This document shows positions 36,196 through 48,747 of a stretch of 64,000 bases of DNA, in pieces. The stretch is from Marsupella aquatica (taxonomy: Eukaryota; Marchantiophyta). Position 1 is the first letter of the stretch, and every line of letters starts with the position of its first letter. The notes under the pieces were generated by a model. That model did not search any database. It saw only the letters and a list, made by a program, of their open reading frames with translations, and was not told the origin of the DNA. The translations under genes were made by a program, and so were the position numbers. Location: the NCBI GenBank assembly GCA_973895155.1, contig OZ316895.1:22258001-22322000 (forward strand), read 5' to 3'.

Positions 36196-39100
36196 TACTT
36201 AGTTTGAGGCCTGGTTGAGTTTTCACACCTGTGGTTGCCTTGTACAATTTCCGAAGCTTTCCCATCAAGAAGGTCACGGAAGTCAGTTTTGTCACTGTAA
36301 TGAAAGTGTCTCTTCCATCACTGTAGTGTAGGTTAGTGACAGGTAATCTTTGTTCCACTTCATTCTTTGTTACTGTTGATATTCTTTTCAAAATTATTTA
36401 TTGTCGTGACATTGTTGGATAGTCTCACCGGCTGCTGAAGGGGTCGTTTGAAGTGGAGAGAAGTTTCATATTTGATATCTTTCATGGGTTTCGTATAATT
36501 ATCTGGTGGATCTTCTTGTCATCTAAATGGCCCATAACCAGAACCAGAACCTTGGCAAGGAGCATGTGTAAGAGTAGTCTACATCAAGACCACTTTGGTT
36601 CTTTCTGTTTGTGGGAATTGGATCTATGTTCTCTACGAGTCGGTGTTTATATAGGATGTTGACTTGAAAGACTGAAAGGCTTATTGAAATTTTGGAAAGC
36701 TTTGCAGCTACAGGTGACGTTTTACAAGTAAGAATATTACATTTGATAATGCTAGAATATACCTAATGATGATTGCTTCACTCGTCCATGGTCTTGCCTG
36801 GTTTTCGGTCAGGACTTGGTCTTCTGCCTTACTAAACTCTTCGCGCAGATTACAAGAACCCCATCCTGTTCTGAGAAAATCATGGAGCGAGCAGCATCTG
36901 GCAGGGTTTTGTTAGCGTAAAGGTCGAAGAATAAACTCCGCAAAGGAACAAAATTTAATGTGATCCCATTTCTTGCATGTGACATTACATCGCAGTGGTG
37001 ACAAATTTGGTGACAAAATGCGGTGTTGAACAGCATGTTTTGTATTTTAGACGTCTTCCGACCAGTGGAATCAATATGAAGTCACTCTGTGGAGGTTATC
37101 GGAACCTGACGTGAGGTGTTCTCTGCATGTCCTGTGGATTCCGGTTCTTTGCAGGTAATCATTTACATTGTAAACTGTCCTCGCGGAGTGTCGAATATTT
37201 TCCGATCGCAAATTTCAAATAAATTTAAGGAAATGATGTCTTTTTATGACTGATCTCAGTCACTTCTAAGTGAATATTATCTGAATTTCCTGTTGACGCC
37301 TTTCATATTATTTAAAGGCGTTTTCTGTTTAATGGTGGTTTCTTGAAAGGAATGTTCGTAAAATTATGAAAATCCGAAACCGAAGTTTTCTGGAACCCAC
37401 GATATGGGGAAGTTGTATCAAAATGTTTATAGCTCTTGGTCGTGAATGTAGCAGGATCCCCCAGGCAGAGAACCGCGCTTGAAATGCAATGTTTCCGTAT
37501 GGACCAGAATGTAGAAGCTTAATGTTTACATTGACTCTGGGGCATGAAGCATTTGATGGAGAGTGCAAGTGTGAAGAAATTGTCTGCAGATGAGCTTTCC
37601 AACCATCAATTACGTGGGTACAAGTCTGAAGACTGGCATGGAAGGCTATCAGGGTTTCCCGGGCAAATCATGCGGTGGATATGAAAAAACATTTGTTTCT
37701 GATCAGTAAAAGTTTTGCGTGTTTCCTGGAACACCAAACAATGCTTCGATTTCCAGGTCCACCTTAGTGATCCCATGCAAGAGTGAAACTCGAAGTACAA
37801 TCTTTGGACTCCTATCCAGTGAAGGAGCTCAAAGCTTCGAGTATCTGTTGCTGGGGAAAAATTGAGACCTGATCGAAGGTGGGTGTTGTGCATGAACTTT
37901 GGGGGGGAATTCGTGATTTCAGCAGCACCTTTCGACGTTGAAGCCTTCAAACTAGCTATATATTCCTTCGACTTTGGGACACCTTTCTGATCGGACACTT
38001 TGTAACATCCCACATAAAATCAAAAAATATTAGAAAAATAAGGCAAGAAAAACTTCTTCTGGGTGCTATGATTTGCCTCCCGATAATTTTGAAATGGCCT
38101 CCCAGGATGATTAGTCACTACTGGACATAGTCCCAGCCAAAGTTGATTCAGGACTCGTGCCCTTGATGTGGTCTCCCTCGGTTTTTCTAATCAAAATGAA
38201 CTTACTCATGTTTGGGATAATTAAGTTTTGAGCTCCTTGCCTGAGTGAATGCAGAGCTTTGAGCTGTTTGCTTGAGTAAATGCAGACACCCACCTTGATT
38301 CTGGTCCCCATTTCACGTAACAACATAAGCGGGTCGACTACCAGCATGAAGTCTACTCATAAGTAAAAGCACAGGGCAATGATTCTGACACGCTCAGGTC
38401 GGAGACACCTAATGGTCCTTCAAGGATCGTACGTCGAAGGACGAGGCAACGATTCTGAGATGCTCAGATCGGAGACACGGAATCGAGAAAGTGGAAGCAC
38501 AAGGCAACGATTCTGAGACGTTCAGATCGGAGATACGCAATGGCCGGTTTCCAGAAGTCGGCACCGGCTTCTGAAGATCGCGTGAACATTCCATTACTAT
38601 TACGATCTCGTCCCCCAACTTCATCCACGGTGCTTTAGCAGAGCACTGAAGCTGCGCGTCATCGCCCCAGTGCTACTACTGTCTGCTCTTTCCGGGAACT
38701 GCCCCAACCAACACTCCTGTGGATGTGAAACAAATCTGCAGTAGTAGCGGGTCGAGTATCTTACTGGGCATTGCGAGCTTTGAAAGATGAGTCGCTGGGT
38801 CCAAAATGCCTTACAAAAGAAAGAAAGAAGGAAAGACGGCAGAGGTGATTCACGGATCAAACAGTACACGTTCGGAAATCAGATATTCTCTAGAAATCAG
38901 TACTGATTGCGATCATGATTTCATGATCTAACTATTCTTTTCCCTGACCATCTTGATTCTGCAGTTCGCTGCGCGATGATGGTGTCGATCGAGGTTGGAC
39001 ATTATAAACTTAGAACTTTTGGCCCTTGTGTTGGAAACATCTTTGACTCGTTTTACTTCGCGCTGGAGGTGCCCAATTGTCGATCAGAACGGATGCGCTC

Positions 39101-42100
39101 TATTAAAAGTGATGTGGGAACAGCGATCTCTGGAGAGGATCGGGACAGCGGAAGTCGTCATTCGAGCGTCACAGGTTCTTCGTTTAATTTACGTACAGCT
39201 GCTCCAGTCGATCCGACCGCTTTCTGGACCAGCAGAACAATGCGCATGTTCATCCTGGTTCAGGATAGAATGATGTAGTGTCCGTAAGTTTGAGCCTCAT
39301 TTCAGTCAAGGGCCTGTGACAACGCCTGACGAATTGGTCAATCAATCCATGTCGATTCATATTGGGTAATTGGGACGTACAACCAGACAGATTATTCCCA
39401 TTTCCGGAAGAGTTAACTTTTTTCTTCGTGGTGGAACAGTATTTTGGCATAGGTATCGGAGCCACTGACTAGATCGTAGGCACCGCATTCTTCGCATTCT
39501 GTTGAGTTACATTAGGATGATCAAAATGCTCCACGTGGGGGCTTTTAAGCCCAGCTGCGAAATTACGACCGGCGCTTTGAGACCAATACAGGTAAACAAC
39601 GCTGACTATTCAGAATGGTACAGACTGTCAAGCCTCACATAGGCCATTCTGTGTGGGTCACCAAGCAGGCCTTTGACATCACCAGAGAAGTCGACTCATA
39701 CGGCCGAAAATTTCTCATTCTACAGACTCTCATCGATCCCTCATAATGGCCTGGCTGCCTTTCACATCAGCAGGGAAGATTCATCTGATCGAACCGATTG
39801 AGATGATACGCTTCAGACGACCGGAAGTCGATCGATCGACACCTGTGATGCCGCATGTGCCATGCTACTATTCGTTGTTGAAAGATTCAATCCCTTCACT
39901 CCAAACTGAATCGAGGGCTAGATCGATATGTATTGGTACATTGGTGCCTTTGGAGCCCAGCTGTGCCACATGTCCGAAAGTCTTAGAGCTCAAAACAGGT
40001 AAAATAAAACCCTTCGCGTTTAGAATGAGCGACAACCTGTCATGCCGCATATAGCCAGTATGTAATTTACTGAACAGCCCTTCCCGAGAATCACCAGAGA
40101 CTTACGTAGACTCATCGGGACAGTCCGACTTCCAGTCAACATCTGTGAACGTTTGGTCGACCTCAGCTCAATTAGCAAAGGCGTTTCATCGGACAGGGAC
40201 TCATAATTATGAGCGAAGTTAAAGACACCCTCTAGCTGCGGGTGAGATGTTTAGGGTGACTCTGAATGTGAGTGAAATTAAAGACAACCCCCGCTAGCTG
40301 CAAACCATGCCAGCGCTCAGAGCTCAAAACAGGAAAGCAACTCTCCATAATTTAGATTGCCACAGATTCACACCCCTCATGTATACGTAGCCATTGCTCC
40401 GACTCTTGCCCAGCGCTCAGAGCTCAAAAACAGGTAAAAACCTTACCATTGATAATGCTATGTACAGACTCTCATCCCTCATATAGCAAGCGTGTAAATC
40501 ATGAAACAGGCCTCTGATATTGACTCATCGTGACCGAAATGTTTCTCAGACGATTGCAAACTGTTGACACTGATATGTGAACGTTTAAATTTGGACGATG
40601 GGTCGACCTCAGACTAGCAAAAGACGTACAGAAGAGATATCTTATGAGCTCACGAGCTAATAAAAGACACCCTGGCATTTGACATGATTACTTCATGTTA
40701 CTCTTCGTTCTTGAACAATTAAATATATTTGCTTCAATGACTGCACTGCTAAATTCGTGCATACAGTTCTTCTTACTGTTCGACTTGGTATCCCATATAA
40801 TGTGAAGTCCAGGATCGATCAGGACTGCAAAGTTTCTTAGGCTACCCCTCAATCGACCAGGCTGTCCCAGCGGAGAGTTCAACTGTGGACAAGTAATTGG
40901 CATTTCAAGCGATCGGACAAAGGTCTCTGATGCATATGTGAATATAAAACAATCGGCGACACATATATAAAAGGTCTTGGTTTGCAAACTATCTATCTAC
41001 ATGACAGCTGAATTTGTTGAACTGCAATTACAAAACTATGAAATCTCAGCTAGCATTCGGTTGGGCTACGAATCCGAGAACGAACTCCGCACGAGATGTC
41101 AAGTCCAGTCAAGTCAAACCTGCTTCAAAGAAATTTCGAGTGAAACAAAATGATCGAAGAAATCGATCTCAGCTATATTTATAAAAAAATATGGCCTCCA
41201 AGCACTGGAGGCAAGAATGAGAGCCTACACATGGGAAGGCCACAAGTAGATAAACTACCGTACGTTGGCGAGCAAAATTTAGATGTGGTGCTCCACTGCG
41301 ATTTGGAGGGAACCATGAATAGTAATCGACACCTGGCCTATGGAAGATCCTTGACCCGATTAAAGCAGCTGAGTGTTTGTATGGTTTTCGGACTTGGCAT
41401 TTTCAACTGATTGCATGAATTATGTCTGTTCAATTCGTCTGGAGCATCCTCCCCTGAGCTCCTCCTCTGAGCTAGCTCCCCCTCATGGACCTGACGTTAC
41501 AGGCTCGATCTCTCTCAACCCTGTCTGAACAGTCCACGCTATTTTCTGGGCCTCCAGATTATAGATAATTTATCATATATTAGACAGGTCAGTGCCGTGT
41601 ATGATTCCCACTTGAATTGTGCTAACTACCAGAACTAAATTTGTAGCCACTTGAACTAAATTTGTAGCCATAGCAGCTTTGAAGATAATAAATGCTCGGA
41701 AAGCTAGGAGTCGATCTCTTAAAAAGTGCTAAAATTTATACCAATGACCACGTATACACTAGAACTTTCTGGAGCACAGGGCTAATTAAGTGCGACTTTG
41801 AATCCAAATTCATGAAATAGATTCAGCACATTCTCATGATCCACAATAGCACTTCCAAGGAGCATGCGTACGTGCGTCATGTGGGATCTATCTTCAAGGA
41901 GCTCTGAATCTCAGATGCGCACTATATACATCCCTTCGCTCAGAGAAAAGCTATTTTCCTTTTGCTTCCTGGTAAAGCCCACGATCAGATTACTACTAAC
42001 CTGACATTCTCGATGAATTAGATTTCTCTCCTGCTTGAGCCATAGTCGTATCCTGTAGGAAGAATAATTCAAGTCAAGTGGCTGGCTGCACTACATACTG

Positions 42101-42217
42101 CCAAGTTCGGAGTTTTGAGGAACTGGTAGAAGAATTGTCCAATGGTGTCGATGTACACAATCGCATGTGGCCATTAGAAGCTTTGTAGTACTTGATTGAT
42201 GAGGCGCGCAGGCCAGC
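36196..42217. other. Intergenic region with weak exon-like fragments and degenerate repeats
   Basis: 36,196 to about 37,000 is probably RNase E 3' untranslated sequence and flank. On the minus strand 37,606-38,010 stays open for 134 codons after a GTG, with no motif recognised. At 38,964 a CTGCAG precedes a plus-strand stretch to 39,270 open in two frames, one reading INLELLALVLETSL and VLRLIYVQLLQ. It could be an exon of an unknown gene or relic. 39,720-40,640 contains diverged repeats (TACAGACTCTCATC; GCGCTCAGAGCTCAAAACAGG at three sites). 40,690-42,217 shows nothing I can name apart from GRAS 3' flank. Confidence 0.4.
38355..38540. repeat. Tandem repeat of about 65-75 bp, three copies
   Basis: GCACA-GGCAACGATTCTGAGA followed by GCTCAGATCGGAGACAC recurs near 38,370, 38,445 and 38,505. 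The first copy is the most diverged. Non-coding. Confidence 0.7.
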
Positions 42218-44575
42218 CTAACAGCACCAAGCAGAAGACGTGAAAAGCGGCCGATCTTGCCAATTGAGTATCAAAGACCCTCGATCTTCCATAACAGTGA
42301 ATCCCGTTCCATACGAGATACTGGGCAAATTCTTCACTTGAGCCATAGCTGCTTCTGAAAGTGACCGTTGCCGATATCCAGCTTTGGCCATTCGATTCCG
42401 CCAGTGCTGCAATCTCTCATGCCTCTCAACCCGATCTTTACCCTCACAAGCAACGATGTTGATGATCGCTTGCCCAAGCAATAGCTGCTCTATTTTTGCC
42501 CGCTCTTGGCTAACCCTCGTTAAGGATGCCTCCAATGAGTCGAAGATCGCGGAATAGAAGTGCAACGCTTCCAGGAACCTGGCCAGAAAAGTGGGCGCGT
42601 TGTGGGTAGCTTCTTGCTCGAGAAAACTGAAAACTTTGGGACTCAGACTGTGAATGATCGCCAAGACATGGTGCAAGCAGCTGCCATCGTCATACAAAAG
42701 TGTGTGCATTTTCACTGAACAGTTGACGGCAATCGCTTGTCCTGCTCTGTTAGTCAACATCCAAGGCTTGAGATGTTCCAACCTTTCAATTGACACAGGC
42801 TGGAAAATGAAATTGAGATTCATTTTGTCTGCAAACTCCTTCAGCTGCCTTCCAGTTTGGTCATCAGTGGTGCTGACGGTCACCTGGACGCCAGTGAAAT
42901 GAATCATTTGGGGAGGGCCTCCGTTCCTGGCAGCAAGAGCTTGGAGAAGCTTGCACGGGAGCCACAGAGACCCCGGCACCATGCCGAGGTCAATCCAATG
43001 AACGTCCTGCTCTCCTTCGAATGCTTCCAGAACAGTTTGAATGGCGGTCACATCGCCGAACCTCATAAATGGACACGCTTTCGAAAAGACCTGTAGTGCA
43101 TCTAAGGTATCGGCAGCCGTGGGCTCCTTGATTTGAAGCGGGCGACTGATAACTGAACCTGACCCATAGTTTGCTATGTGAGCCAACAGCCCATACGTGA
43201 AGTATGACGCCACTCGTTGTATGGAGTCGCCATGTGGGTTAACCAACTGGCTTAGCTCGTTGAGCAGAGACATTGCTTGCCCTTGCTGGTTACTTGCAAC
43301 GGCATCTGCGCATCCGACGAGGAGATTGACTAGAAGGAGCCCACGATCCTGTTGACTATCTGAGACTTGATCGTCCGGAGCCGCTTGGGGCACCAGCGCC
43401 TGCTGCGCTACTGACAGTGCAGTCCCAGCTTGATTGGGTGAGCTGGCAAGGTCTGTGAGTGGAGAGTTATGAAACCCATTGATCCCTCGTCTGGAAGGAG
43501 AGGAAGACGCAAGGGCAGACTCGGCGGTATGGGATCCATCCCAGCTATGCGTTTGGCCCAACTCAGTGCACAGCTGCTTAGCCTGCCTCATGGGAATCTG
43601 CTGAGGGGACGATTTTCTTCCCCTAAGTCCAGATAGGTTGCTCTGACCTGGGTAGTCAATGAGCGCCATGGACGCCGCTATGTCGCCTTCTGATTGCTTC
43701 AACAGCTCGTTTTGATGTTGCATCTGAGTCATAGCTGAAAGCTGCGACGCATCCAGACTTGAGGAAATACTCACTCTTCGTCGGTGTTCTCCTCGTTTGA
43801 TGTGGCCACCCTCCGTGCTAGCCACACTCAAAGAGTTATCCGAGTGAGAGGTTGAGAAGCTCTTCATCTCCTCTTGTAGCTGCGACTGCTGAATCGACTG
43901 GCCTTGCATCGGATGGAAACCCTGCGAAAAGCCCCCCATTACAACCGAGCTAGCGGGAGACGTGGGAATCACATTTCGACTTGGAGGTTGCATCGGGCTC
44001 CACCCCGTATTGACAGTCTGCTGCCGCTGCTGCTGTCCAGTGTGCGTCCGACCGTCTCGGCCCTCAACAGAATCCTTGTCATGGAAACCTTCCCACGAGC
44101 TCATAGCAGTACTGGTAGAATTCATCCCAGTCTGACTATATTGAATCGAATTCATGTCAGGCTGCTGGAGCTCCTCGTTGGCGCCATGAGGCGACCTTGG
44201 CTGAAGCCAGTCGCTGATATCACCAGTCGCAATTGAACCCATTCCGGCTGTGGTCGAACTTGGGTCATGAACAAGATTTTGGTTACCGGTCAGTGGGCGT
44301 TGAAAATGCTTCAAGTTACCACTGCTGTTGCGCTGAAATTCACAACTAGTTTGCTGCTGCTGCTGCAAGTGAGATAAATCTGGATGGTAACAGCCGGCTT
44401 CGAAATTGCTACTGCTGCTGCTGCTATGATTGGTGGCATAATATGTCGACGCGGACGAATCCAACGCTGGATCATAATTGCTACTGTAATGTTCTATATA
44501 ACTGAAACCGTTAAAGTTAGGATACTCAACCAGGCTTGTCTCGGAGACACTCATGCTTTCTCCAGGGTGAGTCAT
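42218..44575 (-). CDS. GRAS family transcription factor
   Basis: Single-exon 785-aa protein, as usual for GRAS genes. Residues 1-410 are a disordered, Ser- and Gln-rich region with no DELLA motif seen. The GRAS domain fills about 411-785: first leucine-rich part (LLVNLLVGCADAV to ASYFTYGLLAHI), VHIID region about 522 (VHWIDLGMVPG), second leucine-rich part (LKEFADKMNLNFIF), PFYRE region (about 665, LHFYSAIFDSLEAS), and SAW region ending in LILNWQDRP and SSAWCC. ACEGKDRVERHERLQHWRNRM is close to DELLA/SCR-type proteins, whereas NPHGDSIQRVASYF recalls SHR or SCL types, so the subfamily is unclear. The VHIID core is atypical: Trp at the third position and G-SLWLP instead of G-QWP. GRAS proteins act in the nucleus on development and hormone signalling. 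ATG at 44,575 is the first in frame. Confidence 0.95.
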   Translation of the reverse strand: MTHPGESMSVSETSLVEYPNFNGFSYIEHYSSNYDPALDSSASTYYATNHSSSSSSNFEAGCYHPDLSHLQQQQQTSCEFQRNSSGNLKHFQRPLTGNQNLVHDPSSTTAGMGSIATGDISDWLQPRSPHGANEELQQPDMNSIQYSQTGMNSTSTAMSSWEGFHDKDSVEGRDGRTHTGQQQRQQTVNTGWSPMQPPSRNVIPTSPASSVVMGGFSQGFHPMQGQSIQQSQLQEEMKSFSTSHSDNSLSVASTEGGHIKRGEHRRRVSISSSLDASQLSAMTQMQHQNELLKQSEGDIAASMALIDYPGQSNLSGLRGRKSSPQQIPMRQAKQLCTELGQTHSWDGSHTAESALASSSPSRRGINGFHNSPLTDLASSPNQAGTALSVAQQALVPQAAPDDQVSDSQQDRGLLLVNLLVGCADAVASNQQGQAMSLLNELSQLVNPHGDSIQRVASYFTYGLLAHIANYGSGSVISRPLQIKEPTAADTLDALQVFSKACPFMRFGDVTAIQTVLEAFEGEQDVHWIDLGMVPGSLWLPCKLLQALAARNGGPPQMIHFTGVQVTVSTTDDQTGRQLKEFADKMNLNFIFQPVSIERLEHLKPWMLTNRAGQAIAVNCSVKMHTLLYDDGSCLHHVLAIIHSLSPKVFSFLEQEATHNAPTFLARFLEALHFYSAIFDSLEASLTRVSQERAKIEQLLLGQAIINIVACEGKDRVERHERLQHWRNRMAKAGYRQRSLSEAAMAQVKNLPSISYGTGFTVMEDRGSLILNWQDRPLFTSSAWCC

Positions 44576-46880
44576 GTTGCAAACTAGTCCCTAGAACTTT
44601 CTCCTACTTCCCAGACTCCACCAGATTTACACCCTCTCACTTCCTCTACGTAAACATCAATGTCGTCTTGAACTAAACTCGCTGACGTCCAGGCCAAGAC
44701 AAATCAGAAATCTGATCTCCTCCTCGGTACCCTTCGATTCAACTTACAACGAAATGGTAGTGCTCATAATCGTCAGCGCACCTGCAAACCACCAGCTCAC
44801 GCACATGTCTTCAAGCTAATTTAAATGTGGGTCTGATCGAGCCGTTGTCGACTTAAATTCTTCATCGTTGAATAACTGGGATGACAATTTTGAGCTGGCG
44901 ATCCAAAGCAGTTTCTTTGAATCTCGGTCTAATATTTACTCTTGAAGCGATTCACCACATTAATTTTAGAGTGTGTCACAAGCACACCCGGCCGCACGCC
45001 TGAACTGTGATCGATCGAGCACTGCTAGCTCAATCGGATTGTTGTGAGGGGATCCTGGAGAATGTCCACATACATAGATAGAAATGTCAGTGCTATATAG
45101 TCTCCAACGCCAAACCTGGGAAGTACTCTAGACTACCTTCAAGCATCAACCCTTCTGGAATTTCCATAGCATATGGCATGGTGGTCAATATAGCTATCAG
45201 CTAGCCGGCAGAGCTTGCACTAAACATGTTGTGATCGACTTAGTTTAATCCTGACTCAGTCCTTCACACCCATGCCTAGAACCTAGTCAGGCAGTAGGCC
45301 GAATCCTATTTAAGCAGCTTCTACACAATGCATAATTGTACATACGACCTGTGAAGAGCAAGTGTAAATTTAAGCCACTCGGTTTTGACACCTTCCTAAA
45401 GAATCTGATTATTCTACGTACCCGGGCATCCATTACGACATTGGTGTTAGATTTGTCAGTCACTAATGAATTCCTGCGAGGGGTATCTTCTTATTAGTCA
45501 TTCTGAGATTTGATCCTCACATCGTTGCAGAAGGGTAGAGCAGCTTTGCTTAGCCATACCTAGCTAGACTAAGGAAGTAGATGCATGAAAGTAGTTCGCT
45601 CACTTACAATAATATCTCGTAAACACCAAGCATTACCCTGGAGGTAACTCTAGAAGAATGATGGCAACGTCGCTGAGCAGACAGCGCCTCCCGAGAAATA
45701 CAGCTTAGATCCTTTTCACCGGTACCGCTACATGGGGAGCTCGGTGACCGGTCGGCAAGGAACAGCTCAGCTGTGTAGTCATGCTCACATGCCCGTTCTT
45801 GAAGAACGCACACTCCGATCCCGTTCAATTGCAATCAGAATTCTTGCCAGACAATGAACGAGCTCCTCATACGGTCTTCTCGTTAATCCTAGGTCTGGTA
45901 CAGTGCTCGTTCAGTTTCACCTGGTTTTATTGATCGAGATATCGTGATTTCTACCTCTTGGTACCCTTCCGCTGCTGCCTATCGTATAGGCTAGGAAATC
46001 TAAGTGGGATCTAAGTATGACCCCGCTTGTGTATATCCGTATAACTGTGTCGTGCAACAAACCCTCACGCTCTACAAACTACGTTTTTCCTTCGACCATT
46101 CAACTAACCGACTTACTCACCAGATCGACGCCCAGGCAACCAGGCAGGCTGAGAGAAATTGATTAACCTTTTCAGTGCGGGACCGTCATTTGTGGCTTTC
46201 ATGGCCAAAAGCAACAGCAACAACATTGGTCAGTGTCCATCCCCCCGGAAGTACTTTTCGTGACAAGCAGAAGCCAAGGCATAGTACAGAGCTGGGTGAG
46301 GCAGTGAAGGGAGGCGTGCAGGCCAATTTCGAGTCTACACACAACACTAGTCCATGTGTGTGCAATGTGTGAAATGTGTCTCCTAGAACTCGAAAACCTT
46401 TCCAGTCCAAGACAACAGCAGGCAGCCCTTATGGACGATGCACGGCGCGGTAAGAGTATCGAAGTGAAGGGAAGGGGCTTAGGACCAAAATGTCAAAACG
46501 TGAAAATTCGAATCCACGTCGACAGCCGACTGCACCTCTGGATGCGTGAACAATATGTTTCCTAGCAATCGAATCGCTCACTCACAGTCAAAGACGTAAA
46601 GCAGCAGCAGGCGCCCATGCACGACGCGAAGCGAACCAGCGATCACACTGCCCGTACATGATGAAATGCCTTCCTTCCAAACCTTCTTTCACCAGTACTT
46701 TTCAAAACCTTCTTTCACCAGTACTTGTCTGCCCGCCTGCTTGCCTGCCTGCCGGCCAGCCAGCCAACGCCATACACGCTAAAGGTCTCGCAGTAACGAC
46801 CAGCGAGCCAACGCAGAGACACATCGCCTCGCCTCGATTTTCGGCTGCGCCCGGTCCGGCTGCGCTACACAAAAGTTCCA
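44576..46880. other. GRAS upstream region, no gene seen
   Basis: Contains the promoter and 5' leader of the minus-strand GRAS gene. Short open frames (45,604-45,834, 46,175-46,410) lack motifs and overlap on both strands. GC content rises from about 46,550. The stretch 46,640-46,780 has a small direct repeat (CAAACCTTCTTTCACCAGTACTT at 46,678 and about 46,703) and a GCCTGCC run. Confidence 0.45.
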
Positions 46881-46885
46881 AAAGT

Positions 46886-47099
46886 TCCAAAAGTCCGCTG
46901 GGAGAATTGCTGGGATCCGGAGTCGCGCGCGGATCGGAAGTCGGCGACGAAAAAAGTGTCGACTGCGGACTGCAGTTGCGGTAGCCGAGTCCAAAAGTTC
47001 GCTGGGAGAAATTGCTGGGATCCGGAGTCCCGCGCGGATCGGGAGTCGGCGACGAAGAAAGTGTCGACTGCAGACTGCAGTTGCGGTAGCCGAGTCCGA
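46886..47099. repeat. GC-rich 104-bp tandem duplication
   Basis: Two near-identical units begin with GTCCGCTGGGAGAA at 46,893 and GTTCGCTGGGAGAA at 46,997, each running to GCAGTTGCGGTAGCCGAGTCC. Both are rich in CpG (GCGCGCGGATCGG-AGTCGGCGACGAA). The period is not a multiple of three, so apparent reading frames through it differ between units. It lies within a GC-rich patch from about 46,700 to 47,400. Confidence 0.85.
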
Positions 47100-47608
47100 C
47101 AATTGTAGCTCCATATTGTTTCTTTCGGTCGACCATATTCATACAGTATTGATTTCGCTTCGTCGCTTCCATCCCCGGCTTTCTGTCCCGTCTGATCAAG
47201 TGAAATCGGCCCGAAATTCTCGGAACCAAGCATGGAAGGCATGGTTCAGAAACGACAGTCCGAAAAAGAAGAAAACATGATTAGGGTCATAATTAAGGAG
47301 CTCGCTCGCAGCATCGCGTCGTCGCGTCACTCTATTCCCGTGATCAGCAGCTGATCTCCTCTCGTGACATCTCATCGAGTCTCGACGGCGGCGCCATGTC
47401 GTGAAGCCGAAGAATTTCGGGATTCCGATTTTGTGGTACATCACACTGCGAAACCTGGAGAGATCTCTAGACCTGGTGATGTGTTAGGATCAGGCTCTGG
47501 CGCTTTTGGCTTTGTGCTCCAAGGACTATATTTTAAAACGAAGGAGACAAGGGGCTCACAGTCTATTTAATTAAACCACACACACCTGCCCTATAAATGA
47601 CTAGGGGT

Positions 47609-47745
47609 AACCCTTAGCTCTCATTGTAAAGAGCAACCCTTAGCTCTCATTGTAAATGAGCACAACCCAGCTCTCATTGTAACTAGCACAACCCATAGCT
47701 CTCATTGTAAATGAGCACAACCCAGAGCTCTCATTGTAAAGAGCA
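47609..47745. repeat. Five-copy minisatellite, 26-29 bp
   Basis: GCTCTCATTGTAA occurs at 47,617, 47,643, 47,670, 47,698 and 47,727, with spacing growing by one base each time (26, 27, 28, 29). The linkers are AGAGCAACCCTTA or ATGAGCACAACCCA-type phrases. Repeats are as variable as the linkers, so this is not a CRISPR array. Confidence 0.85.
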
Positions 47746-47919
47746 TGGTTAAGTATGGACTTTGAGCTCCACAAAAGATGCAGGTGTTCCACCTTTTATG
47801 GTGAATAATGAGACATGGAATGAGACTTTTATAGTGGCAGATGTGATTTAAGGGAGATTGCAAATTGAAAACTAGAGTACACTAGGGCTTACCCTAGTAT
47901 TTACTAGGGCCCCTGAAAT

Positions 47920-47975
47920 CAGCTCATTGTCCAGTGGTTTCCACTTACCAAAATGGTGCAGGCCGAATCCCTGGT
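47920..47975 (+). mobile_element. tRNA-derived SINE-like head
   Basis: AGCTCATTGTCCAGTGG (A-box-like) is followed 30 bp later by GCAGGCCGAATCCCTGG (B-box-like, GGCCGAATCC against the consensus GGTTCGAATCC). Order and spacing suit an internal Pol III promoter. A diverged copy, hence lower confidence. Confidence 0.4.
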
Positions 47976-48747
47976 CAAAAATCTCTGAATCCCATAAAAA
48001 GCGAACGGTCGGCGCACTTGGCATCTGCACCAAAAATTGGATTGCATTGGTGACCTTAAAGAATTGTCGGCGCCCAGTCAAAAAATCATCCACACCCAGT
48101 TAACACGAGGGAGCCTGTCAAACCCCATCTCAACCCAAAAGTCCTCTGGATTACCTTTGCCCAAAAGTTAGAATCTGGTCCGGGTCAAAGACACTGATTT
48201 CTTAGAGCTGCTGATTGAAAAAAAAGAGGGAAATACCAGGTTTGAGGCATCTTAGTAATTAAATCATGATTGAAAATTAGGCTGCAGGCTTAATGTTAGA
48301 GTGAAATCTCAAGACACTGACCTTGGGGGCAGAGCTATGGTTGGGGTTGGAAAGTTATGGAAATGGCCAAGATGGTCCCAAATGATGGTACTCACCATCT
48401 ATTTATGAGCATTCAGTCATTAGTGGGAGTGAATTCCCAGATAGTTGTGAGTCCATGGACAATGCAAAATGACATGCAAGGGGGGAAATGAGTGGGCATA
48501 AGAGCCAGTCAGATCAAGGTAGTTGTGGCTCATACCCAGGCATCCCAACTTGCCTAGTCTGCCACACCTTTGGGACTTCTAGGCACACTGGTTGCCAAGG
48601 TCACAAGGTGATGTGCACATTAGATGGTTGAAAACTAGATGTTGGCAAAAAGCATTGTAAGAGCCACACAAGAACTTGGTCAGGGATTAGCTTGGGGACC
48701 AAGGTCTCACACACAAAAGGTATGGGGTATGCAAAGGTCTAGGTCTA

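Noticed and set aside
46702-47242. Minus-strand repeat protein of about 175 codons in the GC-rich patch
   Set aside because: Arises from the 104-bp duplication in shifting frames; no motif and no splice context.
47609-47745. CRISPR-like array
   Set aside because: Only five short, variable repeats with related linkers, in a plant nuclear genome; it is a minisatellite.
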